64,000 bases of DNA from Flavobacterium terrae (GCF_900142035.1 NZ_FQZI01000001.1:434001-498000), one strand, 5' to 3'; shown: positions 9,847-19,535, numbered from the stretch's first letter. Numbers and translations are program-made. The notes: generated by a model not told the origin, from the letters alone.

Positions 9847-10407
9847 TTATTGATTTCTCTTCCAGCAATCTTCAACATGGTCATTTACCATACCTGTAGC
9901 TTGCATGTGTGCATACACTACAGTTGAACCTACAAATTTGAAGCCACGTTTTTTTAAATCTTTACTTAGCTTGTCAGATATTTCAGATGTCGCAGCAACA
10001 TCTTTTAAGTTTTTTGGTTGATTATCAATGGGTTTTCCACCTACAAAGCCCCAAATATATTTTGAAAAAGTTCCAAATTCTTCTTGAACTTTTATAAAAG
10101 CTTGTGCATTTGTAACCGTTGCTTTAATTTTTAATCCATTACGAATGATTCCAGCGTCTTCTTTCAAAGTTTCCATTTTTGCTTGGTCATATGCTGCTAC
10201 TTTTCTATAATCGAAATTGTCAAAAGCTTTTCTGAAATTTTCACGTTTGGCCAAGATGGTATACCAACTTAATCCTGCCTGAAAAGTTTCTAAAACTAAA
10301 AACTCAAAAATAGTTTCGTCATCATATACTGGATTTCCCCATTCTTCATCGTGATAATTACGGTATAAATCATCTTTTTCGCACCAGCCGCAACGTTTTT
10401 TTTCCAT
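9847..10407 (-). CDS. tag: DNA-3-methyladenine glycosylase I
   Basis: This 186-residue base-excision repair enzyme removes 3-methyladenine from DNA. The N-terminal RCGWCEKDDLYRNYHDEEWG is the family signature, with the zinc cysteine, and LVLETFQAGLSWYTILAKRENFR is the helix-hairpin-helix/substrate region. The C-terminal part has VGSTVVYAHMQATGMVNDH with the zinc His and ends CWKRN. The length is standard. It is a single gene, divergent from the thioredoxin-like gene. Confidence 0.96.
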   Translation of the reverse strand: MEKKRCGWCEKDDLYRNYHDEEWGNPVYDDETIFEFLVLETFQAGLSWYTILAKRENFRKAFDNFDYRKVAAYDQAKMETLKEDAGIIRNGLKIKATVTNAQAFIKVQEEFGTFSKYIWGFVGGKPIDNQPKNLKDVAATSEISDKLSKDLKKRGFKFVGSTVVYAHMQATGMVNDHVEDCWKRNQ

Positions 10408-10475
10408 ATTTTGTGTGTTTAGTTACTTATTGAGTTTTTAATTAATCGTAAATTTACAGAAATTTTTATCAGGTA

Positions 10476-11099
10476 ATGAAGACGAAGATAATTGAAGGTT
10501 TTTATAATGGCGTTAGCTATTTAGATTACAGAAAACAGGTTTCTGATTTGTTGGCCAAAGGTAAGTCAACAGGAAATGAACAGACAGAAGATCTTTTGCA
10601 TTATAGCAAATTGAATGAGACTAGAATGAACAGACTGGATAAAACTATTCAGGTTGATGATGCCACAATAAAAAAATTGAATTCGCTTCAAGAGGAATAT
10701 ATATGGTTAGTATTGTCTGAAGGTTGGTGTGGAGATGCAGCTCAAATTACACCAATACTCAATAAAATGGTAGCTACTACTTCTAAAATCGAACTTAAAC
10801 TAGTTTTTAGAGATGAAAATGAAGCTTTAATGAATTTGTTTTTAACAAACGGAAGTAAATCTATCCCCAAAGTTATTATTATCGAAAAGGAGTCTATGAT
10901 GGTAAAAGGTTCTTGGGGACCAAGACCGGAAGGTGCTACAAATTTGATAAAAAGTTATAAAGCACAATATGGTGTCGTTGATGAAACAGCTAAAACAGAA
11001 TTGCAAATGTGGTACTTACACGACAAGGGATTAAGTACAATGAATGAATTGTCTAATTTGATGGTCCATTTAGAGGAATTAGGACATCAAAAAATGTAG
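10476..11099 (+). CDS. Thioredoxin-like family protein
   Basis: This 207-residue protein has a thioredoxin-like fold of the Thioredoxin_9 kind: after a helical N-terminus comes YIWLVLSEGWCGDAAQITP (around residue 75), the LVFRDENEALM strand-helix, and SIPKVIIIE with the cis-proline. The active site is CGDA rather than CxxC, so only one catalytic Cys is present and disulfide reductase activity is doubtful. It is cytosolic, with no signal peptide. It converges on truB with one base between the stops. Confidence 0.85.
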   Translation: MKTKIIEGFYNGVSYLDYRKQVSDLLAKGKSTGNEQTEDLLHYSKLNETRMNRLDKTIQVDDATIKKLNSLQEEYIWLVLSEGWCGDAAQITPILNKMVATTSKIELKLVFRDENEALMNLFLTNGSKSIPKVIIIEKESMMVKGSWGPRPEGATNLIKSYKAQYGVVDETAKTELQMWYLHDKGLSTMNELSNLMVHLEELGHQKM

Positions 11100-11100
11100 A

Positions 11101-11805
11101 CTAATTTTCTTTTTTTGGAATTAATTTATCAAATGCTTCTGGAGTTATTGCGTTCTCAACAGAATAATTGCCAATTTTCGTTCTTCGTAAAGCAGTTAAG
11201 TGTCCTCCAGATTGTAAAGCTTTTCCAAAGTCGTAGGCTAATGAACGAATGTAGGTTCCTTTGCTACAACTTACTCTAAAATCAATTTCTGGAAGTGCTA
11301 TACGAGTAATTTCAAATTCGTAAATAGTTGTTTTTCTTGCTTCAATTTCTACTTCTTCACCAGCACGAGCATGTTCATATAAACGCTTACCATCTTTCTT
11401 AATCGCTGAAAACACAGGTGGTTTTTGGTCAATTTCTCCAATAAAATTTTTTAAAGTCTCATGAATTAACGCTTCGGTTATATGGTCTGTGGGGAATGTA
11501 GCATCGATTTCAGTTTCTAAATCATACGAAGGGGTCGTTGCACCTAAATGAATGGTACCAGTATATTCTTTGGTTTGAGCCTGAATTTCTGTAATTTTTT
11601 TCGTGAATTTTCCTGTGCAAACAATCAATAAGCCTGTGGCTAAAGGGTCTAGAGTACCGGCATGACCTATTTTAAACTTCTTAGGTAATCCTAATCGGTT
11701 TCTTAATGCATATTTTAATTTATTTACTGCCTGAAATGAACTCCAAGTTAATGGCTTGTCAATTAACAGCACTTGTCCAGCTAAAATGTCTTCTGCAGAA
11801 TACAA
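11101..11805 (-). CDS. truB: tRNA pseudouridine(55) synthase
   Basis: TruB makes pseudouridine 55 in the T-loop of tRNAs. The core GKIGHAGTLDPLATGLL-type motif is present as KIGHAGTLDPLATGLLIVCTG with the catalytic Asp; YTGTIHLGATT.SYD and CSKGTYIRSLAYDFG follow. I place the start at the TTG at 11805 (LYSAEDILAGQV, 234 residues): it comes 6 bases after the uppP stop and fits the family N-terminus. An ATG at 11874 in the same frame would give 257 residues but puts 23 odd residues inside uppP. It is co-directional with uppP and the DUF3098 gene. Confidence 0.93.
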   Translation of the reverse strand: MYSAEDILAGQVLLIDKPLTWSSFQAVNKLKYALRNRLGLPKKFKIGHAGTLDPLATGLLIVCTGKFTKKITEIQAQTKEYTGTIHLGATTPSYDLETEIDATFPTDHITEALIHETLKNFIGEIDQKPPVFSAIKKDGKRLYEHARAGEEVEIEARKTTIYEFEITRIALPEIDFRVSCSKGTYIRSLAYDFGKALQSGGHLTALRRTKIGNYSVENAITPEAFDKLIPKKEN

Positions 11806-11810
11806 CTTGA

Positions 11811-12620
11811 TTATTTTATGAAAGAGAAATAAATTAAAAGTAAAGTTCCAACGATAATACGATACCAACCCCAAGGTTTAAAACCATATTGTTTGATAAT
11901 ACCGATGAAAAATTTTATGGCTAGAAAGGCAACAATAAATGCCACAATATTACCAATTACAAACATGGTAATCGTATCTTTTGATTGTAAAATCAATTCG
12001 TAACCTTTCATTTGACTGTGTTCGTAAGTCTTTAAAAACACCGAATAACATGTTACGGCCAACATAGTAGGAACTGCTAAAAAGAATGAAAATTCAGCAG
12101 CAACATTACGAGTTAACCCCTGTTGCATTCCACCTATAATTGAGGCTGCGCTACGACTTGTTCCAGGCATCATGGCTAAACATTGCCAAAAACCAATAGT
12201 TACAGCTTTTTTAATTGTAATATCTTCTTCTTTTACAACAGAAGGATTTTGAAAAAATCTGTCAATAATTAGTAAAATGAAACCACCAAGAATCAATACA
12301 ATTGCAATTGGTATAGGACTTCCTAGTATAGCTTCAATCTTATCATCAAATAACTTTCCTAAAACAAGTGCAGGAACAACCGCACAAGCAAGTTTTATAA
12401 AGAAATTAAACTTAGTAAAATCAAAAAACTTTTTCCAATACAAAACTACAACAGCTAATATAGCTCCAAACTGAATTGAAACCTGAAACAACTTTACAAA
12501 ATCGTCTTCTTGAATTCCAAAAAAGGAACTGGTAAAAATCATGTGTGCTGTTGAAGAAACAGGTAAGTATTCTGTCAAACCTTCAACAATAGCGATAAGT
12601 ATTGCTTTTAATAAATCCAT
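11811..12620 (-). CDS. uppP: Undecaprenyl-diphosphate phosphatase
   Basis: This 269-residue integral membrane enzyme recycles the lipid carrier undecaprenyl-PP for cell-wall and polysaccharide synthesis; loss sensitises cells to bacitracin. Signature motifs are LTEYLPVSSTAHM near residue 16 and MMPGTSRSAASIIGG near 150, with eight or so hydrophobic segments. It ends just before truB and follows the DUF3098 gene by 18 bases. ftsX, DUF3098, uppP and truB form a common gene order in Flavobacteriaceae. Confidence 0.96.
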   Translation of the reverse strand: MDLLKAILIAIVEGLTEYLPVSSTAHMIFTSSFFGIQEDDFVKLFQVSIQFGAILAVVVLYWKKFFDFTKFNFFIKLACAVVPALVLGKLFDDKIEAILGSPIPIAIVLILGGFILLIIDRFFQNPSVVKEEDITIKKAVTIGFWQCLAMMPGTSRSAASIIGGMQQGLTRNVAAEFSFFLAVPTMLAVTCYSVFLKTYEHSQMKGYELILQSKDTITMFVIGNIVAFIVAFLAIKFFIGIIKQYGFKPWGWYRIIVGTLLLIYFSFIK

Positions 12621-12638
12621 CTAAATAGAAACGGTTAT

Positions 12639-12863
12639 TTATTTTTTGAAGATAGAATAAATAACAACTCCAAAACCTGCTAAAACAGTAGTAGGAGCTA
12701 AACGAATTCTTCTGAAACTGAAAATCTCAGGATTAAAAACATTAGGATCATCACTACCTCCACCAGTCATTAAAATAAATCCTACAGCTATGATTCCTAA
12801 TCCAATCAATAAAAATTTGTAGTTTACTTTGTCAAAAAGGAATTCTTGTTTTTTATTTTCCAT
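12639..12863 (-). CDS. DUF3098 domain-containing membrane protein
   Basis: This 74-residue protein, starting MENKKQEFLFDK, is the Bacteroidota DUF3098 family: two transmembrane helices (about residues 13-31 and 52-71) joined by a GGGSDDPNVFNPEIFSFRR loop. An upstream in-frame ATG at 12902 falls within the repeat structure after ftsX and is unlikely to be used. Function is unknown; its fixed place next to ftsX and uppP suggests an envelope role. Confidence 0.9.
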   Translation of the reverse strand: MENKKQEFLFDKVNYKFLLIGLGIIAVGFILMTGGGSDDPNVFNPEIFSFRRIRLAPTTVLAGFGVVIYSIFKK

Positions 12864-12878
12864 TTTTATATGAATTAT

Positions 12879-12927
12879 GTTGCTTTCGAGAGCCTCAAGC
12901 AACGGTGACTGAGGTTCTCGAAGTCAC
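12879..12927 (-). repeat. Composite inverted repeat between ftsX and the DUF3098 gene
   Basis: Two short hairpins stand side by side: GTTGCTT/AAGCAAC (12879-12903) and GTGACT/AGTCAC (12905-12927). Their loops, TTCGAGAGCCTC and GAGGTTCTCGAA, are themselves near-perfect inverted copies of each other, so the whole block can also fold as one long hairpin. The loops belong to the TTCGAG..CCTCA motif seen in other hairpins of this window. Confidence 0.6.
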
Positions 12928-12939
12928 ATTTATTTTAAT

Positions 12940-13815
12940 TTAATATAAATCGTCTGTTCTTAAGTTCAAGAAACGTTGAGTTGCAAAATATGTACTTAGC
13001 CAAGTAATTAAAATACCAACTCCAAAAACCCCAGCTAATACAATTACTATAGAAATTTTGTCTTCTAAAACGCCAAGATTAGGATAATTAGTGTCTAAAT
13101 AAAATAACACTCCAAGTAAAGCTATAACAGCAATACCCGCCCCTATCATTCCTAACTTTACACTTCTCCAAATAAATGGCTTTCTAATGAATGCTTTTGT
13201 TGCTCCAACCATTTGCATCGTTTTAATAATAAAACGATTTGCATAAATGGATAAACGCATTGAGCTATTGATTAATAAAACAGCAACTAGTGTCAAGAAA
13301 CCACTGATGATTAAAATCCACATACTTACTTTTTTTACATTTTCATTTACCATTTTAACTAACTGTTTATCGTAAACAATATCTGCAATTAGTTTGTTTT
13401 CGCGAAGTCTTCTTTCAATTCGTGTTATACTGTCATATTCAACATAATCTGCTTTAATATGAATATCGTATGAGTTTTGTAATGGATTAGCTCCTAAAAA
13501 CTCAGTAAAGTTTTCTCCAAGAGTTTTCTCATGTTCTTTTGCAGCGGCTTCTTTTGAAACAAACTTCACAGATTTAGCAAAAACAGCCTTTTTTATACTA
13601 TCTTCAAATTTAGTTAAAGTAGTGTCTTTTGCTTCATCTTTAAAATAAATTGACATTGCAATCCCTTCTTTAAAATCGTTTGAAAGTTTTTTAGAGTTAA
13701 TGATAAATAACCCAAGTATTCCTAGTAAAAATAATACTAGAAAAACACTTAATACAACCGAAAAATAAGACGTGATTAGTCTGCGTTTTTGAAATTTTTC
13801 AAAAGAGGAACTCAT
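12940..13815 (-). CDS. ftsX: Cell division protein FtsX (ABC-type permease)
   Basis: This 291-residue membrane protein has the FtsX layout: a basic cytosolic N-terminus (FEKFQKRRLITSY), a first transmembrane helix at about 17-37, a periplasmic domain with FVSKEAAAKEHEKTLG...FLGANPLQNSYDI, and three C-terminal transmembrane helices including the MQMVGATKAFIRKPF motif of FtsX permeases. With FtsE it regulates septal peptidoglycan hydrolases. ftsE is not in the window, which is usual in Bacteroidota. It is divergent from fumC. Confidence 0.93.
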   Translation of the reverse strand: MSSSFEKFQKRRLITSYFSVVLSVFLVLFLLGILGLFIINSKKLSNDFKEGIAMSIYFKDEAKDTTLTKFEDSIKKAVFAKSVKFVSKEAAAKEHEKTLGENFTEFLGANPLQNSYDIHIKADYVEYDSITRIERRLRENKLIADIVYDKQLVKMVNENVKKVSMWILIISGFLTLVAVLLINSSMRLSIYANRFIIKTMQMVGATKAFIRKPFIWRSVKLGMIGAGIAVIALLGVLFYLDTNYPNLGVLEDKISIVIVLAGVFGVGILITWLSTYFATQRFLNLRTDDLY

Positions 13816-13973
13816 ACAAATAATTTATTTGCGGTAAAAATAACAAAGAATTTCTTTATTTGAAGTTAATAACGTTCAAAGTTTCATGTTTCTTATTAAT
13901 AAATGTAATTTTATACTGCATTTTTATCAAATTTTAGTTTCAAAAAGACATATTCACATCAAATAACCATAAA

Positions 13974-15359
13974 ATGGATTTCAGAATAGAGAAAGATACA
14001 TTGGGAGAAGTTAAGGTTCCTACCGATAAATACTGGGGCGCTCAAACAGAACGTTCAAGAAATAATTTTAAAATTGGCACTCCAGCATCAATGCCAAAAG
14101 AGATTGTAAGAGGGTTTGCTTATTTAAAAAAAGCGGCTGCTTATGCCAATTGTGATTTGGCTGTGCTTTCGGTTGAAAAAAGAGATGCAATTGCTACGGT
14201 TTGTGATGAAATTTTAGAGGGAAAGCTAGACGATCAGTTTCCTTTGGTTATTTGGCAAACGGGTTCGGGAACACAAAGCAACATGAATGTGAATGAAGTA
14301 ATTGCCAATCGTGCACAAGTTTTAGCAGGTTTCAAAATCGGGGAAGGAGAACCAGTGCTCAAAGCGAATGATGATGTGAATAAATCACAATCTTCTAATG
14401 ATACGTTTCCAACAGGAATGCACATTGCAGCTTATAAAATGGTGGTGGAAACTACTATTCCAGGAGTAAAAAAACTGCGTGATACTTTACAAGCAAAAGC
14501 CAACGAATTTAAAGAAGTGGTCAAAATCGGTCGTACTCATCTAATGGATGCAACACCGCTGACTTTAGGTCAGGAAATTTCGGGTTATGTTGCTCAACTG
14601 GATTACGGATTAAAAGCACTCAAAAATACTTTACCTCATCTTTCTGAAATCGCTTTAGGAGGTACTGCTGTGGGTACAGGTCTAAATACACCCGAAGGGT
14701 ACGATGTGAAAGTGGCAGAGTATATTGCAAAATTCACTGGACATCCTTTTGTAACCGCTCCTAATAAATTTGAAGCTTTGGCTTCTCATGATGCGATTGT
14801 CGAATCACATGCCGCTTTGAAGCAATTAGCAGTCAGCTTGAATAAAATTGCAAACGATATTCGTATGCTGGCTTCGGGTCCAAGATCAGGTATTGGCGAA
14901 ATTCTAATTCCAGAAAATGAACCAGGTTCTTCCATTATGCCAGGAAAAGTAAATCCAACGCAATGCGAAGCAATGACCATGGTTTGCGCACAGGTTATGG
15001 GGAATGATGTTGCCATATCGGTAGGAGGTATGCAGGGGCATTATGAACTGAATGTTTTTAAACCTATGATGGCCGCCAATATGCTGCAATCGGCACGTTT
15101 GTTAGGAGATGCTTGTGTTTCTTTTGATGAACATTGTGTTCAAGGAATACAACCGAATTATGGCCGAATTAAAGAGTTGGTTGATAATTCACTCATGTTA
15201 GTAACCGCATTGAATACCAAAATCGGTTATTATAAATCGGCCGAAATTGCGCAAACAGCTCATAAAAACGGCACAACTTTGAAAGAAGAAGCCATTCGTT
15301 TGGGTTATGTTTCTGCTGAAGATTTTGACAATTGGGTTAGGCCAGAAGATATGGTTTAG
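13974..15359 (+). CDS. fumC: Class II fumarate hydratase
   Basis: This 461-residue TCA-cycle enzyme interconverts fumarate and malate. It begins with [25 protein letters not shown], has the substrate-binding [11 protein letters not shown] segment near residue 95, [16 protein letters not shown] around 185, and the superfamily signature [15 protein letters not shown] around 315 with the catalytic serine loop. Length is standard for oxygen-stable FumC. It stands alone between ftsX (divergent) and leuS. Confidence 0.97.
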   Translation: MDFRIEKDTLGEVKVPTDKYWGAQTERSRNNFKIGTPASMPKEIVRGFAYLKKAAAYANCDLAVLSVEKRDAIATVCDEILEGKLDDQFPLVIWQTGSGTQSNMNVNEVIANRAQVLAGFKIGEGEPVLKANDDVNKSQSSNDTFPTGMHIAAYKMVVETTIPGVKKLRDTLQAKANEFKEVVKIGRTHLMDATPLTLGQEISGYVAQLDYGLKALKNTLPHLSEIALGGTAVGTGLNTPEGYDVKVAEYIAKFTGHPFVTAPNKFEALASHDAIVESHAALKQLAVSLNKIANDIRMLASGPRSGIGEILIPENEPGSSIMPGKVNPTQCEAMTMVCAQVMGNDVAISVGGMQGHYELNVFKPMMAANMLQSARLLGDACVSFDEHCVQGIQPNYGRIKELVDNSLMLVTALNTKIGYYKSAEIAQTAHKNGTTLKEEAIRLGYVSAEDFDNWVRPEDMV

Positions 15360-15421
15360 GTTGGTTAAATGTTTAGATGAAACTTAAGACCATCAAAATT
15401 TCTAGTTTCTTATAATAAATG

Positions 15422-15429
15422 TAAATTTG
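15422..15429 (+). promoter_or_regulatory. -7 box of leuS (TAAATTTG)
   Basis: TAAATTTG fits the Bacteroidota TAnnTTTG -7 box and lies 64 bases before the leuS ATG, leaving a moderate leader. No strong -33 element is visible. Confidence 0.4.
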
Positions 15430-15492
15430 CAACTCAAAAATTAATTAAGAAGTTGAGGCTAACGCCTTGAACATATCAAACTTATAAGCGTA

Positions 15493-18327
15493 ATGAAGTA
15501 TTTCCATAACGAAATCGAAGCCAAGTGGCAACAATATTGGGCAGAAAATCAAACTTTTGCAGCAAGTAACACATCTGACAAGCCAAAATATTATGTTTTA
15601 GACATGTTTCCTTATCCTTCTGGAGCCGGTTTACATGTTGGGCATCCGCTGGGTTACATTGCTTCTGATATTGTAGCAAGATACAAAAGACATCAAGGTT
15701 TTAATGTGTTACATCCACAAGGTTACGATTCATTCGGTTTACCGGCGGAACAATATGCCATTCAAACAGGACAACATCCTGAAAAAACAACTCGTGAAAA
15801 CATTACACGCTACCGTGAGCAATTAGATAAAATTGGTTTTTCTTTCGATTGGAGTCGTGAAGTTCGTACTTCGAACCCAGATTATTACAAACATACACAA
15901 TGGATTTTTATTCAATTGTTCGAATCTTGGTACAATAAAAACACGGATAAAGCAGAAAATATTTCAACTTTAATTGAACTATTCTCAACAGAAGGAAATG
16001 CTAATGTAAATGCCGTTTGTGATGAAAACATCGCTCCTTTTACCGCTGCAGAATGGAATGCCTTTTCATCGGAACAACAACAACAAATTTTATTACAATA
16101 TAGATTAACGTATTTAGCGGAAACGGAAGTAAACTGGTGCCCAGCATTAGGAACCGTTTTAGCGAATGACGAAATTGTAAACGGCGTTTCAGAACGAGGC
16201 GGACATCCAGTAATTCGTAAAAAAATGACGCAATGGTCGATGCGAATTTCAGCGTATGCAGAACGATTATTACAAGGTTTAGAAACTATTGATTGGAGTG
16301 AATCGATTAAAGAATCGCAACGTAATTGGATTGGAAAATCGGTTGGTGCAGCCGTAACTTTTAAAGTGAAAAATCATGATGAAGTTATCGATGTATTTAC
16401 AACTCGACCTGATACTATTTTCGGAGTAACATTTATGACCTTAGCTCCGGAACACGAATTAGTAGCTAAAATTACTACTCCAGAACAAAAAGCTGCAGTT
16501 GATGCCTATATTGAAGCCACTGCTAAACGTTCGGAAAGAGAGCGTATGGCCGATGTAAAAACAATTTCGGGAGTTTTCACAGGTGCGTATGCCGAACACC
16601 CATTTACAAAAGAAGCCATTCCGGTTTGGATTGGCGATTACGTGTTAGCAGGTTACGGAACGGGTGCAGTTATGGCCGTTCCATGTGGTGATGAGCGTGA
16701 TTATGCTTTCGCGAATTTCTTCAAAGGAACTAACGGAATGCCTGAAATTAAAAATATTTTCAACCAAGATATTTCTGAAGCAGCGTTTAATGAAAAAGCT
16801 GGTTTCGAATTTGTAGCTTCTGATTTCTTAAACGGATTAGATTACAAATCGGGAACGAAAAAAATCATCGAAGAATTAGAAAAAATCGGAGCCGGAAATG
16901 CTAAAGTAAATTACCGTTTACGCGATGCCGTTTTCTCTCGCCAAAGATATTGGGGAGAACCGTTCCCAGTGTATTATGTGAATGGTTTACCAAAAATGAT
17001 TGACAAAAAACACTTACCAATTGTGTTACCAGAAGTGGAGAAATATTTACCAACCGAAGACGGACAACCACCTTTAGGAAATGCAACGGTTTGGGCTTGG
17101 GACAGTTTACAGTGTTCAGTGGTTAGTAATCAGTTAATAGATAACGTGAATATTTTCCCATTAGAATTGAACACGATGCCAGGTTGGGCAGGTTCTTCTT
17201 GGTATTGGATGCGTTATATGGATGCACACAATACAGAAGATTTTGCAAGTGAATCGGCTTTAAAATATTGGGAAAATGTTGATTTATATATTGGTGGAAG
17301 CGAGCACGCAACGGGTCACTTATTATATTCTCGTTTTTGGAATAAATTTTTAAAAGATAGAGGTTTCGCACCAACAGAAGAACCCTTCAAAAAACTGATT
17401 AATCAAGGAATGATTTTGGGAATGAGTGCTTTTGTGTATAGAAGTGAAGATTCTAAAACTTTATATTCAAAAGGATTAATTAAAGACAAAAATGTTCATC
17501 CAATTCACGTTGATTTAGCTTGTATTAATGATATTACGAACGAATTAGATATCGAAAAATTCAGAGCACATCCTTTATATTCAGATTATGCCAATGCAGA
17601 ATTTGTGTTAGAAGACGGAAAATACATTGTAGGTCGTGAAGTAGAAAAAATGTCGAAATCGAAATACAATGTTGTCAATCCAGATGATATTTGTAATGAA
17701 TACGGTGCCGATACGTTACGTTTATACGAAATGTTTTTAGGTCCGTTAGAACAAGCGAAACCTTGGAACACGGCTGGTATTACAGGAGTTTCTGGTTTCT
17801 TGAAAAAATTATGGAGATTATACTTTGATGATAATGGCTCAGTAATTAAAGACGAAGAACCAACGGCAGAAATGTACAAATCGTTACATAAAACTATCAA
17901 GAAAGTAACAGAAGACATTGAGAATTTCTCTTTCAACACGTCGGTTTCTCAATTTATGATTTGTGTAAACGAATTACAACAATTAAAATGTAATCACCGT
18001 GCCATTTTAGAACCATTAGCCGTTTTAGTTTCGCCTTATGCGCCACATATTGCAGAAGAATTATGGAATGCATTAGGGCATAAAGGATCAATTTCTACGG
18101 TTGCTTTTCCTAAATTCGAAGAAAAGTATTTGGTAGAAAGCGAAAAAGAATATCCGGTTTCGTTCAACGGAAAAATGCGTTTCACGATTAAGCTGCCGTT
18201 AGATTTAACAGCGGCTCAAATCGAAGAAATTGTAATGGCAGATGAAAGAACCCAAAATCAATTACAAGGTAGAACACCTAACAAAGTAATTATCGTTCCT
18301 GGAAAGATTATTAACTTGGTAGGATAG
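15493..18327 (+). CDS. leuS: Leucyl-tRNA synthetase
   Basis: This 944-residue class I synthetase charges tRNA-Leu. The HIGH motif is in PYPSGAGLHVGHPLGY (near residue 40) and the KMSKS motif is EKMSKSKYN near residue 718. The CP1 editing domain lies between, with TTRPDTIFGVTF and YGTGAVMAVPCGDERD. Extra insertions after residue 140 (KAENISTLIELF..) explain the length, which is typical of Bacteroidota LeuS. It ends in a conserved KVIIVPGKIINLV. It is monocistronic, with a hairpin terminator about 115 bases downstream. Confidence 0.98.
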   Translation: MKYFHNEIEAKWQQYWAENQTFAASNTSDKPKYYVLDMFPYPSGAGLHVGHPLGYIASDIVARYKRHQGFNVLHPQGYDSFGLPAEQYAIQTGQHPEKTTRENITRYREQLDKIGFSFDWSREVRTSNPDYYKHTQWIFIQLFESWYNKNTDKAENISTLIELFSTEGNANVNAVCDENIAPFTAAEWNAFSSEQQQQILLQYRLTYLAETEVNWCPALGTVLANDEIVNGVSERGGHPVIRKKMTQWSMRISAYAERLLQGLETIDWSESIKESQRNWIGKSVGAAVTFKVKNHDEVIDVFTTRPDTIFGVTFMTLAPEHELVAKITTPEQKAAVDAYIEATAKRSERERMADVKTISGVFTGAYAEHPFTKEAIPVWIGDYVLAGYGTGAVMAVPCGDERDYAFANFFKGTNGMPEIKNIFNQDISEAAFNEKAGFEFVASDFLNGLDYKSGTKKIIEELEKIGAGNAKVNYRLRDAVFSRQRYWGEPFPVYYVNGLPKMIDKKHLPIVLPEVEKYLPTEDGQPPLGNATVWAWDSLQCSVVSNQLIDNVNIFPLELNTMPGWAGSSWYWMRYMDAHNTEDFASESALKYWENVDLYIGGSEHATGHLLYSRFWNKFLKDRGFAPTEEPFKKLINQGMILGMSAFVYRSEDSKTLYSKGLIKDKNVHPIHVDLACINDITNELDIEKFRAHPLYSDYANAEFVLEDGKYIVGREVEKMSKSKYNVVNPDDICNEYGADTLRLYEMFLGPLEQAKPWNTAGITGVSGFLKKLWRLYFDDNGSVIKDEEPTAEMYKSLHKTIKKVTEDIENFSFNTSVSQFMICVNELQQLKCNHRAILEPLAVLVSPYAPHIAEELWNALGHKGSISTVAFPKFEEKYLVESEKEYPVSFNGKMRFTIKLPLDLTAAQIEEIVMADERTQNQLQGRTPNKVIIVPGKIINLVG

Positions 18328-18335
18328 TTAAAACT

Positions 18336-18425
18336 TTTCGTCACTTCGAGTAAATTTGATTTAATCAAATTGTATCGAGAAGTTTTATGAGAAATAGTTC
18401 TCGATTCGCTTTGCTACTCGAACAG
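18336..18425 (+). repeat. Dispersed TTCGAG/TCTCGA repeat block after leuS
   Basis: The block contains TCACTTCGAG, a near palindrome AATTTGATTTAATCAAATT (18353-18371), ATCGAGAAGTTTT, TTCTCGATTCGC and TACTCGAAC. These inverted TTCGAG/CTCGAA units match the loop motif of hairpins at 12879-12927 and 57098-57135. No gene is seen in it. Confidence 0.5.
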
Positions 18426-18442
18426 ACTTTTTATAAATAATG

Positions 18443-18491
18443 AATCCCAAATTTCTGGTCACTGAGCTTGTCGAAGTGGAAATTTGGGATT
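18443..18491 (+). terminator. Long hairpin after leuS with dispersed repeat in the loop
   Basis: AATCCCAAATTTC (18443-18455) pairs with GAAATTTGGGATT (18479-18491), followed by TCTTTTTG. The loop contains CACTGAGCTTGTCGAAGTG, itself with complementary CACT/AGTG ends. It probably terminates leuS transcription and ends 48 bases before the next gene. Confidence 0.65.
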
Positions 18492-18539
18492 TCTTTTTGT
18501 AACATTTTTCAGAATTTACGTATAATAAGTAAAAGTAAA

Positions 18540-18728
18540 ATGAAAAAACACGAAGTTCATGTTTTAAAAACATCCAGAGGATTTTCTGGAAGTATGAAAG
18601 ATGATTTAGCAAAAGAAGTTGAAGTTTTTTTAAATAGAAAATCAAATGAAGGTTATGAAGTAATAAATGTATCGTTTACGTATTATCACACTTCAGAATT
18701 AATTGCTTTTGTAACTATTTGTAAGTAA
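18540..18728 (+). CDS. Small protein of unknown function (62 aa)
   Basis: A 62-residue frame starts MKKHEVHVLKTSRG and ends AFVTICK. The centre (MKDDLAKEVEVFLNRKSNEGYEVINVSF) reads as a helix followed by a strand, the pattern of small DUF4177-like proteins in which EGYEVINVS precedes a strand. DUF4177 is only a suggestion. The ATG at 18540 follows AAAAGTAAA, a typical A-rich leader, and an upstream TTG frame is ignored because it lies within the leuS terminator. Confidence 0.7.
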   Translation: MKKHEVHVLKTSRGFSGSMKDDLAKEVEVFLNRKSNEGYEVINVSFTYYHTSELIAFVTICK

Positions 18729-18807
18729 GATGACAACTTGGCATTTTTTAGAAATGGCTTGTAATTTGATAGTTATTTACTAAATTTAAATTATAAATAA
18801 ATACGAT

Positions 18808-19488
18808 ATGGGATCAGGTTATATGATATTGGCCGGCGCCATTATGTTGGTGAGCTGGTTAGTAAGTTCAAGATTGAAAAGCAAATTTGAACATTATTCT
18901 AAGTTGCAATTACACAATGGAATGAGTGGAGCAGAGATTGCAGAAAAAATGTTGGCTGACAATGGTATTTACGATGTAAAAGTAATTTCTACACCAGGAA
19001 TGCTTACAGACCATTACAATCCAGCAAACAAGACTGTGAATTTATCAGAAGGAGTATATAATCAACGAAATGCAGCAGCAGCAGCAGTTGCAGCGCACGA
19101 ATGCGGACATGCTGTACAACATGCTGTAGGTTATGAGTGTTTAGAAATGCGATCAAAGTTAGTTCCTGTGGTACAAGTGGCTTCAAGTTTTGTGCAATGG
19201 ATACTATTAGCAGGAATTTTGTTGATTAAGACGTTTCCAGGATTATTATTGGTAGGTATTGTGGTTTTTGCTGCTACTACTTTATTTTCTGTGATTACAC
19301 TTCCAGTTGAATACGATGCGAGTAATAGAGCCTTGGCTTGGTTAAAAAATAAAAACATGGTCAATCAAGCTGAATATGCTGGTGCGGAGGATGCGTTAAA
19401 ATGGGCCGCTAGAACGTATGTTGTGGCTGCAATTGGATCTATTGCAACGTTATTGTATTACGTTTCTGTTTATATGAATAGAAGATAG
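18808..19488 (+). CDS. Zinc metallopeptidase, membrane-bound (Zn_peptidase_2 / YugP-like)
   Basis: This 226-residue protein belongs to the YugP-like neutral zinc metallopeptidases. An N-terminal transmembrane helix (about 5-20) is followed by GMSGAEIAEKML and the catalytic HExxH at H97-E98-H101 in AAHECGHAVQHA. Two further hydrophobic segments lie at about 120-155, and the downstream PVEYDASNRALAWL segment is typical. The C-terminus has another membrane helix. Physiological substrates are unknown. It is followed by a hairpin at 19511-19534. Confidence 0.9.
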   Translation: MGSGYMILAGAIMLVSWLVSSRLKSKFEHYSKLQLHNGMSGAEIAEKMLADNGIYDVKVISTPGMLTDHYNPANKTVNLSEGVYNQRNAAAAAVAAHECGHAVQHAVGYECLEMRSKLVPVVQVASSFVQWILLAGILLIKTFPGLLLVGIVVFAATTLFSVITLPVEYDASNRALAWLKNKNMVNQAEYAGAEDALKWAARTYVVAAIGSIATLLYYVSVYMNRR

Positions 19489-19510
19489 TTTTTGCTATAA
19501 AAGTTAAATA

Positions 19511-19534
19511 AAAGCCACTCATTTGAGTGGCTTT
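19511..19534. terminator. Bidirectional terminator between metallopeptidase and serine hydrolase
   Basis: AAAGCCACTC (19511-19520) and GAGTGGCTTT (19525-19534) form a perfect stem with A and T runs on the two sides, suiting both convergent genes. The same GCCACTC stem recurs at 49338-49360 and 50876-50898. Confidence 0.8.
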
Positions 19535-19535
19535 T

